NCBI GenBank assembly: GCA_946549155.1
Contig: CAMNQN010000112.1
Span: 1-10,700 of the forward strand
Length of the DNA: 10,700 nucleotides
Source: an uncultured Lachnospiraceae bacterium
GTDB taxonomy: Bacteria; Bacillota; Clostridia; Lachnospirales; Lachnospiraceae
Reading direction: 5' to 3'
This document shows positions 1 to 5,812 of the stretch, piece by piece; within the stretch, counting starts at the first letter, position 1, and each line of letters opens with the position of its first letter. The notes below the pieces were generated by a model that ran no database searches, was not told the origin of the DNA, and was given only the letters and a program-made list of their open reading frames with translations. Position numbers and translations under genes: made by a program.

Positions 1-987
1 CTCCTCCGGTATTTTACAGGCGGATACCCTCTTGCCTTCCTCCCGCGCCCCAGGCTTTGCCTGTGCACCGCAGGCACCCTTTTTCATGAGTACGGCAAAA
101 TGACCCTCCCCTTCCATTTTGTGGGGCCAGATACGGATACATTTTTCCTTTTCAAATCCACTGGGTAAGCTTTCGCTCTCCTGGGAAATTCCCTGGGAAA
201 ATCCCTCATACCCCTCAGCCTCCTCCAGCTTCAGCTCCGGATATTCCTCCAGAATTTGCCGAATCACCTGCTCGTCCTCCGCCGGAGCAAAGGTACAGGT
301 GGAATAAAGAAGTTCTCCGCCGGGCTTTAGCATCTGCACGGCGCAAGAAAGGATCTGCCGCTGCAGCGGCGCATAATATTCCGGCCCCCGCTCCATCCAG
401 GATTTCATCAGGGAAGGATCTTTGCGGAACATTCCTTCCCCGGAGCAGGGAGCGTCCACCAAAATCTTATCAAAGTACGAGTCAAACTGCCTTCGGAGCT
501 GCTCCGGTGTTTCCCCGGTCACCAACGCATTTGTGATACCGAATAATTCCAGATTCTTAAGCAGCCCCCTGGCCCTGGATACGCTCACATCGTTGGCCAC
601 CAGCAGTCCCCGGCCCTCTAACCTGGCTCCCAGCTCCGTGGCCTTTCCGCCGGGCGCGGCGCACAGATCCAGTACCCGATCCCCCGGCTTCACCGGAAGG
701 CGGCTGGCGGGAACCATGGCGCTGGGCTCCTGAATATAGTAGAGACCTGCATAATAATGCGGATGCTTCGTCACCTGATCCTCTTCCCGGTAAAAAAAAC
801 CATTCTTCACCCAGGGAATCGGGGTAAGCGAAAAAGGAGTGAGCCGCAAAAACTCCTCCACTGACAGCTTGCCCGTATTTACCCGAAGCCCCTGCTTTTT
901 CTCCTTATCATAACAGCGCAGAAAATCAGGGTACTCCGTTCCCAGAAGCGCTTCCATCCGCTTTTCAAACTCTGCCGGCAAATTCAT
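1..987 (-). CDS. RsmB/NOP-family (RsmF-like) SAM-dependent RNA cytosine-C5 methyltransferase, partial
   Basis: Partial gene: 329 codons are visible from the ATG at 987 to the window edge with no stop, so the C-terminus is missing; the family is usually about 450-480 residues. The protein is expected to methylate a cytosine C5 in rRNA (or tRNA) using SAM, in the cytoplasm. Residues 1-100 match the N-terminal RNA-binding part, with the typical LRVNT stretch (34-38). The Rossmann methyltransferase follows: the SAM-binding DLCAAPGGKA starts at 107, DAPCSGEGMFRKD at 178-190 gives the motif IV cysteine (Cys181), and STCTFAPAEDE gives the motif VI cysteine (Cys231). Both cysteines needed for the covalent mechanism are therefore present. 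A purine-rich AGAAGGAG/GAGGG stretch precedes the ATG. It lies 57 nt downstream of the alarmone synthetase on the same strand and is probably co-transcribed with it. Family assignment is firm; the exact target base cannot be told from sequence. Confidence 0.9.
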   Translation of the reverse strand, partial: MNLPAEFEKRMEALLGTEYPDFLRCYDKEKKQGLRVNTGKLSVEEFLRLTPFSLTPIPWVKNGFFYREEDQVTKHPHYYAGLYYIQEPSAMVPASRLPVKPGDRVLDLCAAPGGKATELGARLEGRGLLVANDVSVSRARGLLKNLELFGITNALVTGETPEQLRRQFDSYFDKILVDAPCSGEGMFRKDPSLMKSWMERGPEYYAPLQRQILSCAVQMLKPGGELLYSTCTFAPAEDEQVIRQILEEYPELKLEEAEGYEGFSQGISQESESLPSGFEKEKCIRIWPHKMEGEGHFAVLMKKGACGAQAKPGAREEGKRVSACKIPEE

Positions 988-1044
988 GCGTCCCTCTTCT
1001 CCTTCTTTCTCCAAACCTTTTCTATATCCGATTCTGCCATCCTT

Positions 1045-1860
1045 CTATTCTATCTCATGCTCCAGCGCCTGAGCACGGTACCCTTCTGCAATGATATCCA
1101 GTTCCTGGCCAAAATGCCTGAGCTGATCGATGTCATTCATCTCATATATCCGGTAAAACTCATCCTGAATCTTGGCGATTTCCCGCTTATTCGCCCGATG
1201 ATACAAATTTTGAATGTTATTCAGGATATCCGTAACCAGATTCGCCTGAATCTGGCGGGAATTTTGGGCATCCATGATCTCACTGCGCACCTGGGACATC
1301 TCACTGTCCAGCACCACAATGGCCTGAGCCGCCTTGATCAGTTTTTTCCGGATGTGATCCGGAATATTTTTCTGATACTTATACTGCATGGAATGCTCAA
1401 TGGTGGACCAGAAATTCATCCCCAGCGTACGGATCTGGATCTCCACACAAATCTTTTTTGTCCCCTGCAGCGTCTCTACCTCATAGGATACAATCATGTG
1501 GTAACTGCGGTAACCGCTGTCCTTCACATGGTTGATGTAATCCCTCTCATCCACTACCTTCATATCGGAACGCTGCCGCACCATCTCCACCACCATCCCG
1601 ATATCCTCCACGAACTGACAGATAATCCGGACGCCGGCAATATCAAACATCTCTTCCTCGATTTTTTCCAAAGGAATCCCTTTTTTCTGCGCCTTTTCCA
1701 GAATGCTGGAGATGGATTTCACCCGTCCCGTCACCTGCTCGATGGGAGAATACATCCCCCTGTCCTTATATTCCTTAATCAAATGCTGAAATTTTACCGT
1801 CAGCTCCTTCACCGCCAGTTCATACGGCGTCAATATCTCCCTCCAAAGCTGTATCTCCAT
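1045..1860 (-). CDS. relQ: Small alarmone synthetase, GTP pyrophosphokinase (RelQ/YjbM type)
   Basis: A 271-residue single-domain (p)ppGpp synthetase, which transfers pyrophosphate from ATP to the 3'-OH of GDP or GTP. Visible motifs of the RelA/SpoT synthetase fold are GRVKS (45-49, ATP-side basic loop), DIAGVRI (73-79, Mg-binding Asp), SGYRSYH (115-121, guanine-stacking Tyr), EIQIRT (140-145, catalytic Glu) and FWSTIEHSMQYK (150-161). There is no HD hydrolase domain and no TGS/ACT regulatory domain, so it is a stand-alone synthetase. B. subtilis YjbM is about 211 residues; the extra length here is a charged helical C-terminal tail (about 200-271). The start is supported by AGGAGGCGG about 6 nt upstream of the ATG. 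It is the first gene of a likely two-gene unit with the downstream RNA methyltransferase. A promoter at 2081-2089 implies a leader of about 213 nt carrying the repeat element described separately. RelP is the alternative subclass, but the motif pattern fits RelQ better. Confidence 0.9.
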   Translation of the reverse strand: MEIQLWREILTPYELAVKELTVKFQHLIKEYKDRGMYSPIEQVTGRVKSISSILEKAQKKGIPLEKIEEEMFDIAGVRIICQFVEDIGMVVEMVRQRSDMKVVDERDYINHVKDSGYRSYHMIVSYEVETLQGTKKICVEIQIRTLGMNFWSTIEHSMQYKYQKNIPDHIRKKLIKAAQAIVVLDSEMSQVRSEIMDAQNSRQIQANLVTDILNNIQNLYHRANKREIAKIQDEFYRIYEMNDIDQLRHFGQELDIIAEGYRAQALEHEIE

Positions 1861-1877
1861 AGAACCGCCTCCTGTAC

Positions 1878-1952
1878 CGCCAAACCGTCACAAACATCCC
1901 TTCGTATACAAACATGCTTCAGCTGTTTTCTCCGTTTTGGCTCTGCCCTTTC
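1878..1952. repeat. 75-bp direct repeat, copy 1 (relQ-proximal)
   Basis: This stretch matches 2001-2075 at 69 of 75 positions without gaps. The six differences all lie in the first 35 bases, and the last 40 are identical. It is an imperfect palindrome: GCCAAA (1879-1884) faces TTTGGC (1936-1941), and an inner AAACA...TGTTT arm survives. Compared with copy 2, the inner helix and apical stem carry mismatches, so this looks like the degraded copy. It ends next to the relQ ribosome binding site. Confidence 0.9.
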
Positions 1953-1964
1953 TCCGGGCAGAGC
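1940..1964. other. 9-bp hairpin in the relQ leader
   Basis: GCTCTGCCC (1940-1948) and GGGCAGAGC (1956-1964) form a perfect 9-bp stem with a 7-nt loop. A second small hairpin, AAAACC-TTC-GGTTTT, lies at 1970-1984. Neither is followed by a T-tract on either strand, so they are not intrinsic terminators. The left arm belongs to repeat copy 1 and the right arm lies in the spacer between the copies. Confidence 0.75.
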
Positions 1965-2071
1965 ATCGCAAAACCTTCGGTTTTCCTCGCTCGCTTCGCT
2001 CGCCAAACCGTCCTAAACAGCCCTTCGCATGCAAGCATGCTTCAGCTGTTTTCTCCGTTTTGGCTCTGCCC
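1956..2071 (-). repeat. 116-bp structured element bounded by a 9-bp inverted repeat
   Basis: The block begins with GGGCAGAGC (1956-1964) and ends with its exact reverse complement GCTCTGCCC (2063-2071). Inside, read on the minus strand, is first a long interrupted hairpin: GCCAAA/TTTGGC (2059-2064 with 2002-2007), AAACAGC/GCTGTTT (2045-2051 with 2015-2021), and an apical GCATG-CTTG-CATGC. Next comes a GCGAGCGAAGCGAGC run (about 1989-2003), then the AAAACC-GAA-GGTTTT hairpin. It could be a miniature inverted-repeat element scattered through the genome or a folded leader RNA of relQ; one sequence cannot decide. No transposase or target-site duplication was seen. Confidence 0.6.
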
Positions 2072-2075
2072 TTTC
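2001..2075. repeat. 75-bp direct repeat, copy 2 (promoter-proximal)
   Basis: Partner of 1878-1952, offset by 123 bp. All helices are intact here: a 6-bp outer stem, a 7-bp middle stem and a 5-bp apical stem with a CTTG tetraloop in the minus-strand reading. The region between outer and middle stems is purine-rich on both sides in the minus-strand RNA (seven bases each, ACGGAGA facing AGGACGG), which may be a structured internal loop. Confidence 0.9.
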
Positions 2076-2080
2076 CGCAC

Positions 2081-2109
2081 ATTATAACACATTTTCCTGA
2101 TTAGGGCCA
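2081..2109 (-). promoter_or_regulatory. Sigma-A-like promoter of relQ (extended -10)
   Basis: On the minus strand TGTTATAAT (2089-2081) is a perfect -10 with an extended TG. Seventeen bases upstream is only a weak -35 (TGGCCC, 2109-2104), which an extended -10 can tolerate. The predicted start is near 2074, a few bases before the 116-bp element, giving a leader of about 213 nt ahead of relQ. Confidence 0.65.
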
Positions 2110-2145
2110 CATATATATAGGGTAAAAAGAGCCTGGACTTCTGCC

Positions 2146-3081
2146 ATGAAACGCTGTCTGTTTGCCTTTGCTCTGCTGTCCATGATCTGTTTTCTCCTGC
2201 TGTTTCCCCAGGAGGCTTTGACCTTTGCCCGGGGCGGCCTGCTGCTCTGGTACCAGAATCTGGTACCGGTGCTCTTTCCTTTTATGATTCTCTCCAATCT
2301 CATGATACGCACTGATGCCATCTCTGTACTGCTAAAATGGATCCACCCCCTGTTTCGTCTGATCTGGGGCACCTCCGTTTATGGCAGCTATGCCATCCTG
2401 GCCGGCTTTCTGTTCGGCTATCCCATGGGAGCCAAGGTGGTATCCGATCTGAAGAAACAGGGCGCCCTGACGGAGCTGGAAGCAGAATATCTGATCTGTT
2501 TTGTGAACAATCTAAGTCCCGCCTTCCTTATCACCTTTCTGGTACACCAATGCCTGGGAAACCCTAAGCTTACAGCCCCCACTCTGGGAATCCTCTATGG
2601 CGCCCCTCTGGTTACCAGTATGCTGCTGGCCCCCGGATATCGGTCTAAAACCGGCCTGATCAGGGAGCAAAAAAATAAGGCACCCAAAGTCCCGGTAACC
2701 ACCGAACTTTTAGATGCCTGTATTTTTGATGGAATACAAAATATCACCCGGCTGGGGGCGTACATCCTGCTCTTTTCCCTGCTCACCGGCGCACTGGGAC
2801 TGCTGCCCATGAAAAATCCGCTGATACAGTGTCTGCTCTATGGAAGCCTGGAAATCACCACCGGAATCCGCTATACTGCCGGTGCCGCCCTGGATCCCCT
2901 CACCAAATATCTCTGTCTGATGGTTCTGTGCAGCTTCGGCGGAATCTGCGCACTGATGCAGACCCTCTCTGTCTGCCCCATGAACCGGCAGACGCTGCGC
3001 CGCTACCTGGGAGCAAAAACACTCTCCGCTGCCCTCAGCGTCCTGATGACCCTGCTGGCGCTTTACTCCTCCGCTTCCTGA
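2146..3081 (+). CDS. ylbJ: YlbJ/SpoVV-type sporulation integral membrane protein
   Basis: A 311-residue, very hydrophobic protein with about 8-9 likely membrane segments (roughly 5-20, 38-53, 79-97, 113-133, 145-161, 203-220, 255-275 and 288-307). It carries the YlbJ/nucleoside-recognition (Gate) hallmarks GYPMGAK (91-97) and, in the second half, LEITTG (235-240) and SFGGICALMQ (263-272). In B. subtilis YlbJ (SpoVV) acts in the mother cell and is needed to move dipicolinic acid toward the forespore; that role is inferred here by homology. The B. subtilis protein is about 400 residues, so this one is notably shorter. It lies beside coaD and rsmD as in B. subtilis, but on the opposite strand. 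No good Shine-Dalgarno or clear sigma-E promoter is visible upstream of the ATG, so the start is somewhat uncertain. Its last 19 bp overlap the convergent gene. Confidence 0.8.
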   Translation: MKRCLFAFALLSMICFLLLFPQEALTFARGGLLLWYQNLVPVLFPFMILSNLMIRTDAISVLLKWIHPLFRLIWGTSVYGSYAILAGFLFGYPMGAKVVSDLKKQGALTELEAEYLICFVNNLSPAFLITFLVHQCLGNPKLTAPTLGILYGAPLVTSMLLAPGYRSKTGLIREQKNKAPKVPVTTELLDACIFDGIQNITRLGAYILLFSLLTGALGLLPMKNPLIQCLLYGSLEITTGIRYTAGAALDPLTKYLCLMVLCSFGGICALMQTLSVCPMNRQTLRRYLGAKTLSAALSVLMTLLALYSSAS

Positions 3082-3671
3082 GCAGAATCCTTCGTATCCG
3101 GCTCCTCCACCATCGTATAACTGGAGGGGGCTGCCTGAGGAGACAGTTCCTGACGATTCTTGCTCACAATATCATAACAGGACTGAATCGAATTGATAAA
3201 ATTACTGTACTTGGTGCCCGCCGCATCAATGGTATGACTCATAATCTTCTCCAGATTATCCAGCATCTCATCCGTATAAGCGATGGCGCTCATGCGGATG
3301 TTGTTGGAGTCCGCGGTGGCATTGTCAATAATCTCCTGGGCCTGGGCATTGGTCTGCTCCAGAAGCTCGTTGGACTGCTCCAGCGCCTTCTGCATCACTT
3401 CACTCTCGCTGACAATACGGTTCGCCTTCGCCTGTGCCTCCGCGATGATGGCATCCGCCTTGGACTGTGCATCCTCCAGAATAGCGTCCTTATTGCTGAT
3501 TATCTTCTGATACCGCTTAATCTCATCCGGTGTCTTCATGCGAAGCTCCCTAAGAAGCTCCTCCAGCTCCTCTTTATTCACCACGATCTTCGTGGAGGAC
3601 AGCGGCTGAAATTTGCAACTGTCCACGTATTCTTCAATTTCTTCAATAATCTGTTCAATTCTGCTGCTCAT
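3063..3671 (-). CDS. Coiled-coil protein, DivIVA/ATP-synthase-subunit-like, unknown function
   Basis: A 202-residue soluble protein without signal peptide or membrane segment. Residues 34-120 are a long Glu/Lys/Ala-rich helix with heptad character and repeats such as AQSKADAIIAEAQAKANRIV (68-87), reminiscent of DivIVA-type proteins and V-type ATPase E/H stalk subunits. Homologues of this kind are often labelled ATPase, but no Walker or other catalytic motif is present, so that label is not justified. The tail (about 178-202) is acidic and low-complexity. The ATG at 3671 is chosen because AAGGAGAG lies about 7 nt upstream; an in-frame ATG at 3722 lacks such support. It is the last gene after coaD (96-nt gap) and converges with ylbJ. 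A scaffold or division-related role is conceivable, but I do not assign one. Confidence 0.8.
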   Translation of the reverse strand: MSSRIEQIIEEIEEYVDSCKFQPLSSTKIVVNKEELEELLRELRMKTPDEIKRYQKIISNKDAILEDAQSKADAIIAEAQAKANRIVSESEVMQKALEQSNELLEQTNAQAQEIIDNATADSNNIRMSAIAYTDEMLDNLEKIMSHTIDAAGTKYSNFINSIQSCYDIVSKNRQELSPQAAPSSYTMVEEPDTKDSAQEAEE

Positions 3672-3767
3672 GACTTCTCTCCTTATTAATAATTTACCCC
3701 TGTTTTGTACTCCTTGTGGCACTGGAACAGTCCCGCGTCTCCTCTTCCGAGCAAAAAGACCATACCA

Positions 3768-4250
3768 TCACTTCTCCCTGATTTTCTCCTGCACGCGGCC
3801 CACCACCACCTCCGGTACAAAATGGGTGATATCACCGCCGTAGAAAGCCACTTCCTTTACTATGGTGGAACTGATATATGCATATTTTAGATTCGTGGTC
3901 AGAAACAGCGTATCAATCGTTTGGTTCATACTCCGATTCGTATGAGCCATCTGCAGTTCATACTCAAAATCCGTGGTCGCCCGCAGTCCACGCACAATAA
4001 AATTCGCATTGCATTGTTTCACAAAGTCAACTGAGAGACCAGAGAAGGCCTCCACTCTGACATTGGAAATCTCATGTGTCACTTCCTGTAACATCTTAAC
4101 ACGTTCTTCCACCGAAAACAATGGGGTTTTTGCATGATTTATCAATACTCCCACTATCAGCTCATCCACCAGGTTGGCAGAACGCTCTATAATGTCGAGA
4201 TGTCCGAATGTGACCGGGTCAAAGCTGCCCGGATACACCGCTCTTCTCAT
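3768..4250 (-). CDS. coaD: Phosphopantetheine adenylyltransferase
   Basis: This 160-residue enzyme has the standard bacterial CoaD length. It joins 4'-phosphopantetheine and ATP to give dephospho-CoA and pyrophosphate, the penultimate step of coenzyme A synthesis in the cytoplasm. The nucleotidyltransferase signature is complete: YPGSFDPVTFGH (6-17) with T14-x-G16-H17, then IVRGLRATTDFEYE (85-98) and the C-terminal YISSTIVKE (125-133), where most homologues have ISSS. The ATG starts 3 nt after the rsmD stop, and its AAGGAG overlaps the end of rsmD, so the two are probably translationally coupled. The rsmD-coaD pair is a very common Firmicute arrangement. Confidence 0.97.
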   Translation of the reverse strand: MRRAVYPGSFDPVTFGHLDIIERSANLVDELIVGVLINHAKTPLFSVEERVKMLQEVTHEISNVRVEAFSGLSVDFVKQCNANFIVRGLRATTDFEYELQMAHTNRSMNQTIDTLFLTTNLKYAYISSTIVKEVAFYGGDITHFVPEVVVGRVQEKIREK

Positions 4251-4253
4251 GAT

Positions 4254-4805
4254 CTATATTCTCCTTAAAAACATATGTGTATTCGTCTTATACTCTTTTC
4301 TTTTTACCGTCTCATAGCCCAATCCCGGCAAATAAGAAAAATCCGTATCCAGAGAGGCCTCCACAATAATCAGTGTCTCCTCATCCGCCAGACTGCTGTC
4401 CTTAAGAGCCTCCAGCACTCTGCGCTCCCACTCATGGCCATAGGGCGGATCCATAAAAATAATGGAAAAGGCCGCCTCTCCCTCCAGCCGGGCCAACGCC
4501 TGAAACACATCCATATTCAGAACACGGGCCCTCTCCGTCAGTCTGGTAAAGGCCAGGTTCCCCCGGATGCACTCCGCCGCCTTCCGGTTATTCTCCACAA
4601 AAACAGTCTCCGCTGCCCCGCGGCTTTGCGCTTCGATGCCGATACCGCCGCTGCCGGAAAACAGATCCAGAAACCGGCAGCCGGGAATCTCCTCCTGAAG
4701 CATATTAAACAGTGTCTCCTTAATCCGGTCCGTGGTGGGCCTCGTATCCAGCCCCTGGATCGTCTTTAAGGGCAGCCGCCTCGCTTTTCCCGCAATCACT
4801 CTCAT
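4254..4805 (-). CDS. rsmD: 16S rRNA (guanine-966 N2)-methyltransferase RsmD
   Basis: A 183-residue SAM-dependent methyltransferase predicted to methylate G966 (E. coli numbering) of 16S rRNA during 30S assembly. The family features are present in order: N-terminal MRVIAGKARR, TRPTTDRIKETLFNML (21-36), SAM-binding DLFSGSGGIGIEA (47-59), and the catalytic DPPY (119-122). The ATG at 4805 is chosen because homologues begin MRVI(A/S)GKA. It has no strong Shine-Dalgarno (GGGAAA lies about 13 nt upstream), so a TTG at 4838 adding 11 residues cannot be excluded. It sits 68 nt downstream of the methylglyoxal-synthase-like gene and directly before coaD, probably in one transcript. Confidence 0.95.
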   Translation of the reverse strand: MRVIAGKARRLPLKTIQGLDTRPTTDRIKETLFNMLQEEIPGCRFLDLFSGSGGIGIEAQSRGAAETVFVENNRKAAECIRGNLAFTRLTERARVLNMDVFQALARLEGEAAFSIIFMDPPYGHEWERRVLEALKDSSLADEETLIIVEASLDTDFSYLPGLGYETVKRKEYKTNTHMFLRRI

Positions 4806-4873
4806 TTCAATTTCACATTTCCCGGCAGACGGTAACAACGCCGGATTGCCGGTCCCTTCAGTAGAATGACCGC

Positions 4874-5278
4874 CTAAATGGTCGGTCTCATATTATTCCG
4901 CCAATCCAGATCCCCGTTGGCCAGACCCAGCACCATGGACTCCGCCGTTGCGATATTCGTGGCAATCGGAATATTATACCGGTCACAGGTGCAGGTAATG
5001 GAATAAATATCCGGCTCATTCGGGCTGTTCAAAATCGGGTTATAGAAAAAAATCACCAGGTCTATATAGTTTCTCTCGATCATATCGATCATCTGCTTTT
5101 CTCCGCCCACACTGCCGGGAAGAAATTTGTATACCTTCAAATTCGTCGCTTCCTCAATCCGTCTTCCAGTAGTCTCTGTGGCGTACAGATCATGCTTTGC
5201 CAAAATGTATTTGTATGCGAGACAAAAATTCTCAATCAGGTTTTTTCTGCTGCTTTGCGCAATAAATCCAATATTCAT
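4874..5278 (-). CDS. Methylglyoxal-synthase-fold protein with substituted catalytic residues
   Basis: A 134-residue protein clearly homologous to methylglyoxal synthase (MgsA), which converts dihydroxyacetone phosphate to methylglyoxal and phosphate. The shared frame includes LYATETTG (31-38), LPGSVGGEKQ (53-62), IDLVIFF (72-78) and IPIATNIATAE (103-113). The catalytic positions differ, though. Aligned by eye to E. coli MgsA from memory, His19-Asp20 become Gln8-Ser9, Asp71 becomes Glu60, Asp91 becomes Asn80 and His98 becomes Asn87; only Asp101 (Asp90 here) is kept. A Glu (35) also replaces a Gly in the phosphate loop. The family fold is secure, but synthase activity is doubtful and a ligand-binding or regulatory role is possible. 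The ATG at 5278 has GGGAG 9 nt upstream; an upstream in-frame start at 5317 is less likely. It is first in the series leading to rsmD and coaD. Confidence 0.88.
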   Translation of the reverse strand: MNIGFIAQSSRKNLIENFCLAYKYILAKHDLYATETTGRRIEEATNLKVYKFLPGSVGGEKQMIDMIERNYIDLVIFFYNPILNSPNEPDIYSITCTCDRYNIPIATNIATAESMVLGLANGDLDWRNNMRPTI

Positions 5279-5320
5279 CGTCAACAACTCCCTATTCAAG
5301 GTTGCATATAAGTTCAATCT

Positions 5321-5349
5321 ATTGTATCAAAACAAACCATAAAATGCAA
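5321..5349 (-). promoter_or_regulatory. Sigma-A-like promoter of the mgsA-like/rsmD/coaD series
   Basis: On the minus strand TTGCAT (5349-5344), a 17-bp spacer and TACAAT (5326-5321) with an extended TG form a good vegetative promoter. Transcription would start near 5314, giving a leader of about 36 nt before the ATG at 5278. Confidence 0.6.
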
Positions 5350-5407
5350 TTATTTTTTCTAAAAATTAGTGAAAACAGACAAACAAATAAAAAATACAAA
5401 AACTTCC

Positions 5408-5437
5408 AGAGTAATATTCCGGATGAAGCACATACTA
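5408..5437 (+). promoter_or_regulatory. Sigma-G-like promoter of the SASP gene
   Basis: CATACTA at 5431-5437 is an exact match to the B. subtilis sigma-G -10 consensus. AGAGTA at 5408-5413, 17 bp upstream, matches the TGAATA-like -35 at four of six positions. This fits forespore-specific expression of a SASP. The start would be near 5444, with a leader of about 90 nt. Confidence 0.7.
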
Positions 5438-5535
5438 GCAGTGTAATCAAAAAGTAACTTCCGAACAAAAAAAGGAAACAAAGTTGCTTCACAGATTGCA
5501 AATAAAAAACTCTACAAAAGAAGGAGGCGTTTATC

Positions 5536-5757
5536 ATGGCAAATCGTTCATCCAACACAGCAGCAGTTCCCGAAGCAAAAGGCGCATTAGACCGCTTCAA
5601 ATTTGAGGTGGCTAACGAACTGGGCGTGCCCCTTTCCGACGGTTACAATGGTAACCTGACTTCCAAGCAGAATGGTTCTGTTGGCGGTTATATGGTAAAG
5701 AAAATGATCGAGGCACAGGAACGTCAGATGTCCGGAGAAGCTGGCAGCAGAATGTAA
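5536..5757 (+). CDS. Alpha/beta-type small acid-soluble spore protein (SASP)
   Basis: A 73-residue protein of typical SASP length. Alpha/beta SASPs coat forespore DNA, shift it toward an A-like form and protect it from UV and chemical damage; they are degraded by the GPR protease during germination. The two conserved blocks are present: ALDRFKFEVANELGV (17-31), which contains the expected GPR cut after Glu24, and the DNA-binding GNLTSKQNGSVGGYMVKKMI (39-58). AAGGAGG lies 8 nt before the ATG. It is a single-gene unit facing opposite to its flanking genes, with its own sigma-G-like promoter and a strong terminator, as expected for a forespore gene placed among vegetative ones. Confidence 0.97.
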   Translation: MANRSSNTAAVPEAKGALDRFKFEVANELGVPLSDGYNGNLTSKQNGSVGGYMVKKMIEAQERQMSGEAGSRM

Positions 5758-5812
5758 TCCGTCCCATTTCATGAAATGAACGGGCGGCGGAGCCTCTGCC
5801 CTCAGCATCTGG

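Noticed and set aside
1940..1964. Intrinsic terminator
   Set aside because: The stem is strong but no T-tract follows on either strand.
1057..2016. Long plus-strand open frame (319 codons)
   Set aside because: It is antisense to relQ and continues into the repeat block; composition (Leu/His/Ile-rich) is that of a shadow frame and it has no family motif.
1878..2075. CRISPR-like array
   Set aside because: Only two 75-bp units with a 48-bp spacer; the units are long, diverged and palindromic throughout, and no cas genes are present.
1888..2082. Minus-strand 64-codon open frame over the repeats
   Set aside because: It is the direct repeat translated twice (RAKTEKTAEACL appears in both halves). 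No ribosome binding site was seen, and the stems explain the sequence better than coding does.
2087..2117. Sigma-E promoter for ylbJ
   Set aside because: CATATATA at 2110-2117 partly resembles the -10, but no acceptable -35 lies at the right distance.
4254..4838. TTG start for rsmD adding 11 residues
   Set aside because: Homologues begin at MRVI(A/S)GKA, and the TTG has no better ribosome binding site. Kept only as a possible alternative.
5319..5600. Minus-strand 93-codon hydrophobic open frame
   Set aside because: It overlaps the SASP gene and both promoters in an AT-rich gap; hydrophobicity follows from T-rich sequence, and no ribosome binding site was found.
5765..5778. 14-bp perfect palindrome CATTTCATGAAATG after the SASP gene
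   Set aside because: AT-rich, single copy, between a stop codon and a terminator; no sign that it is an operator.
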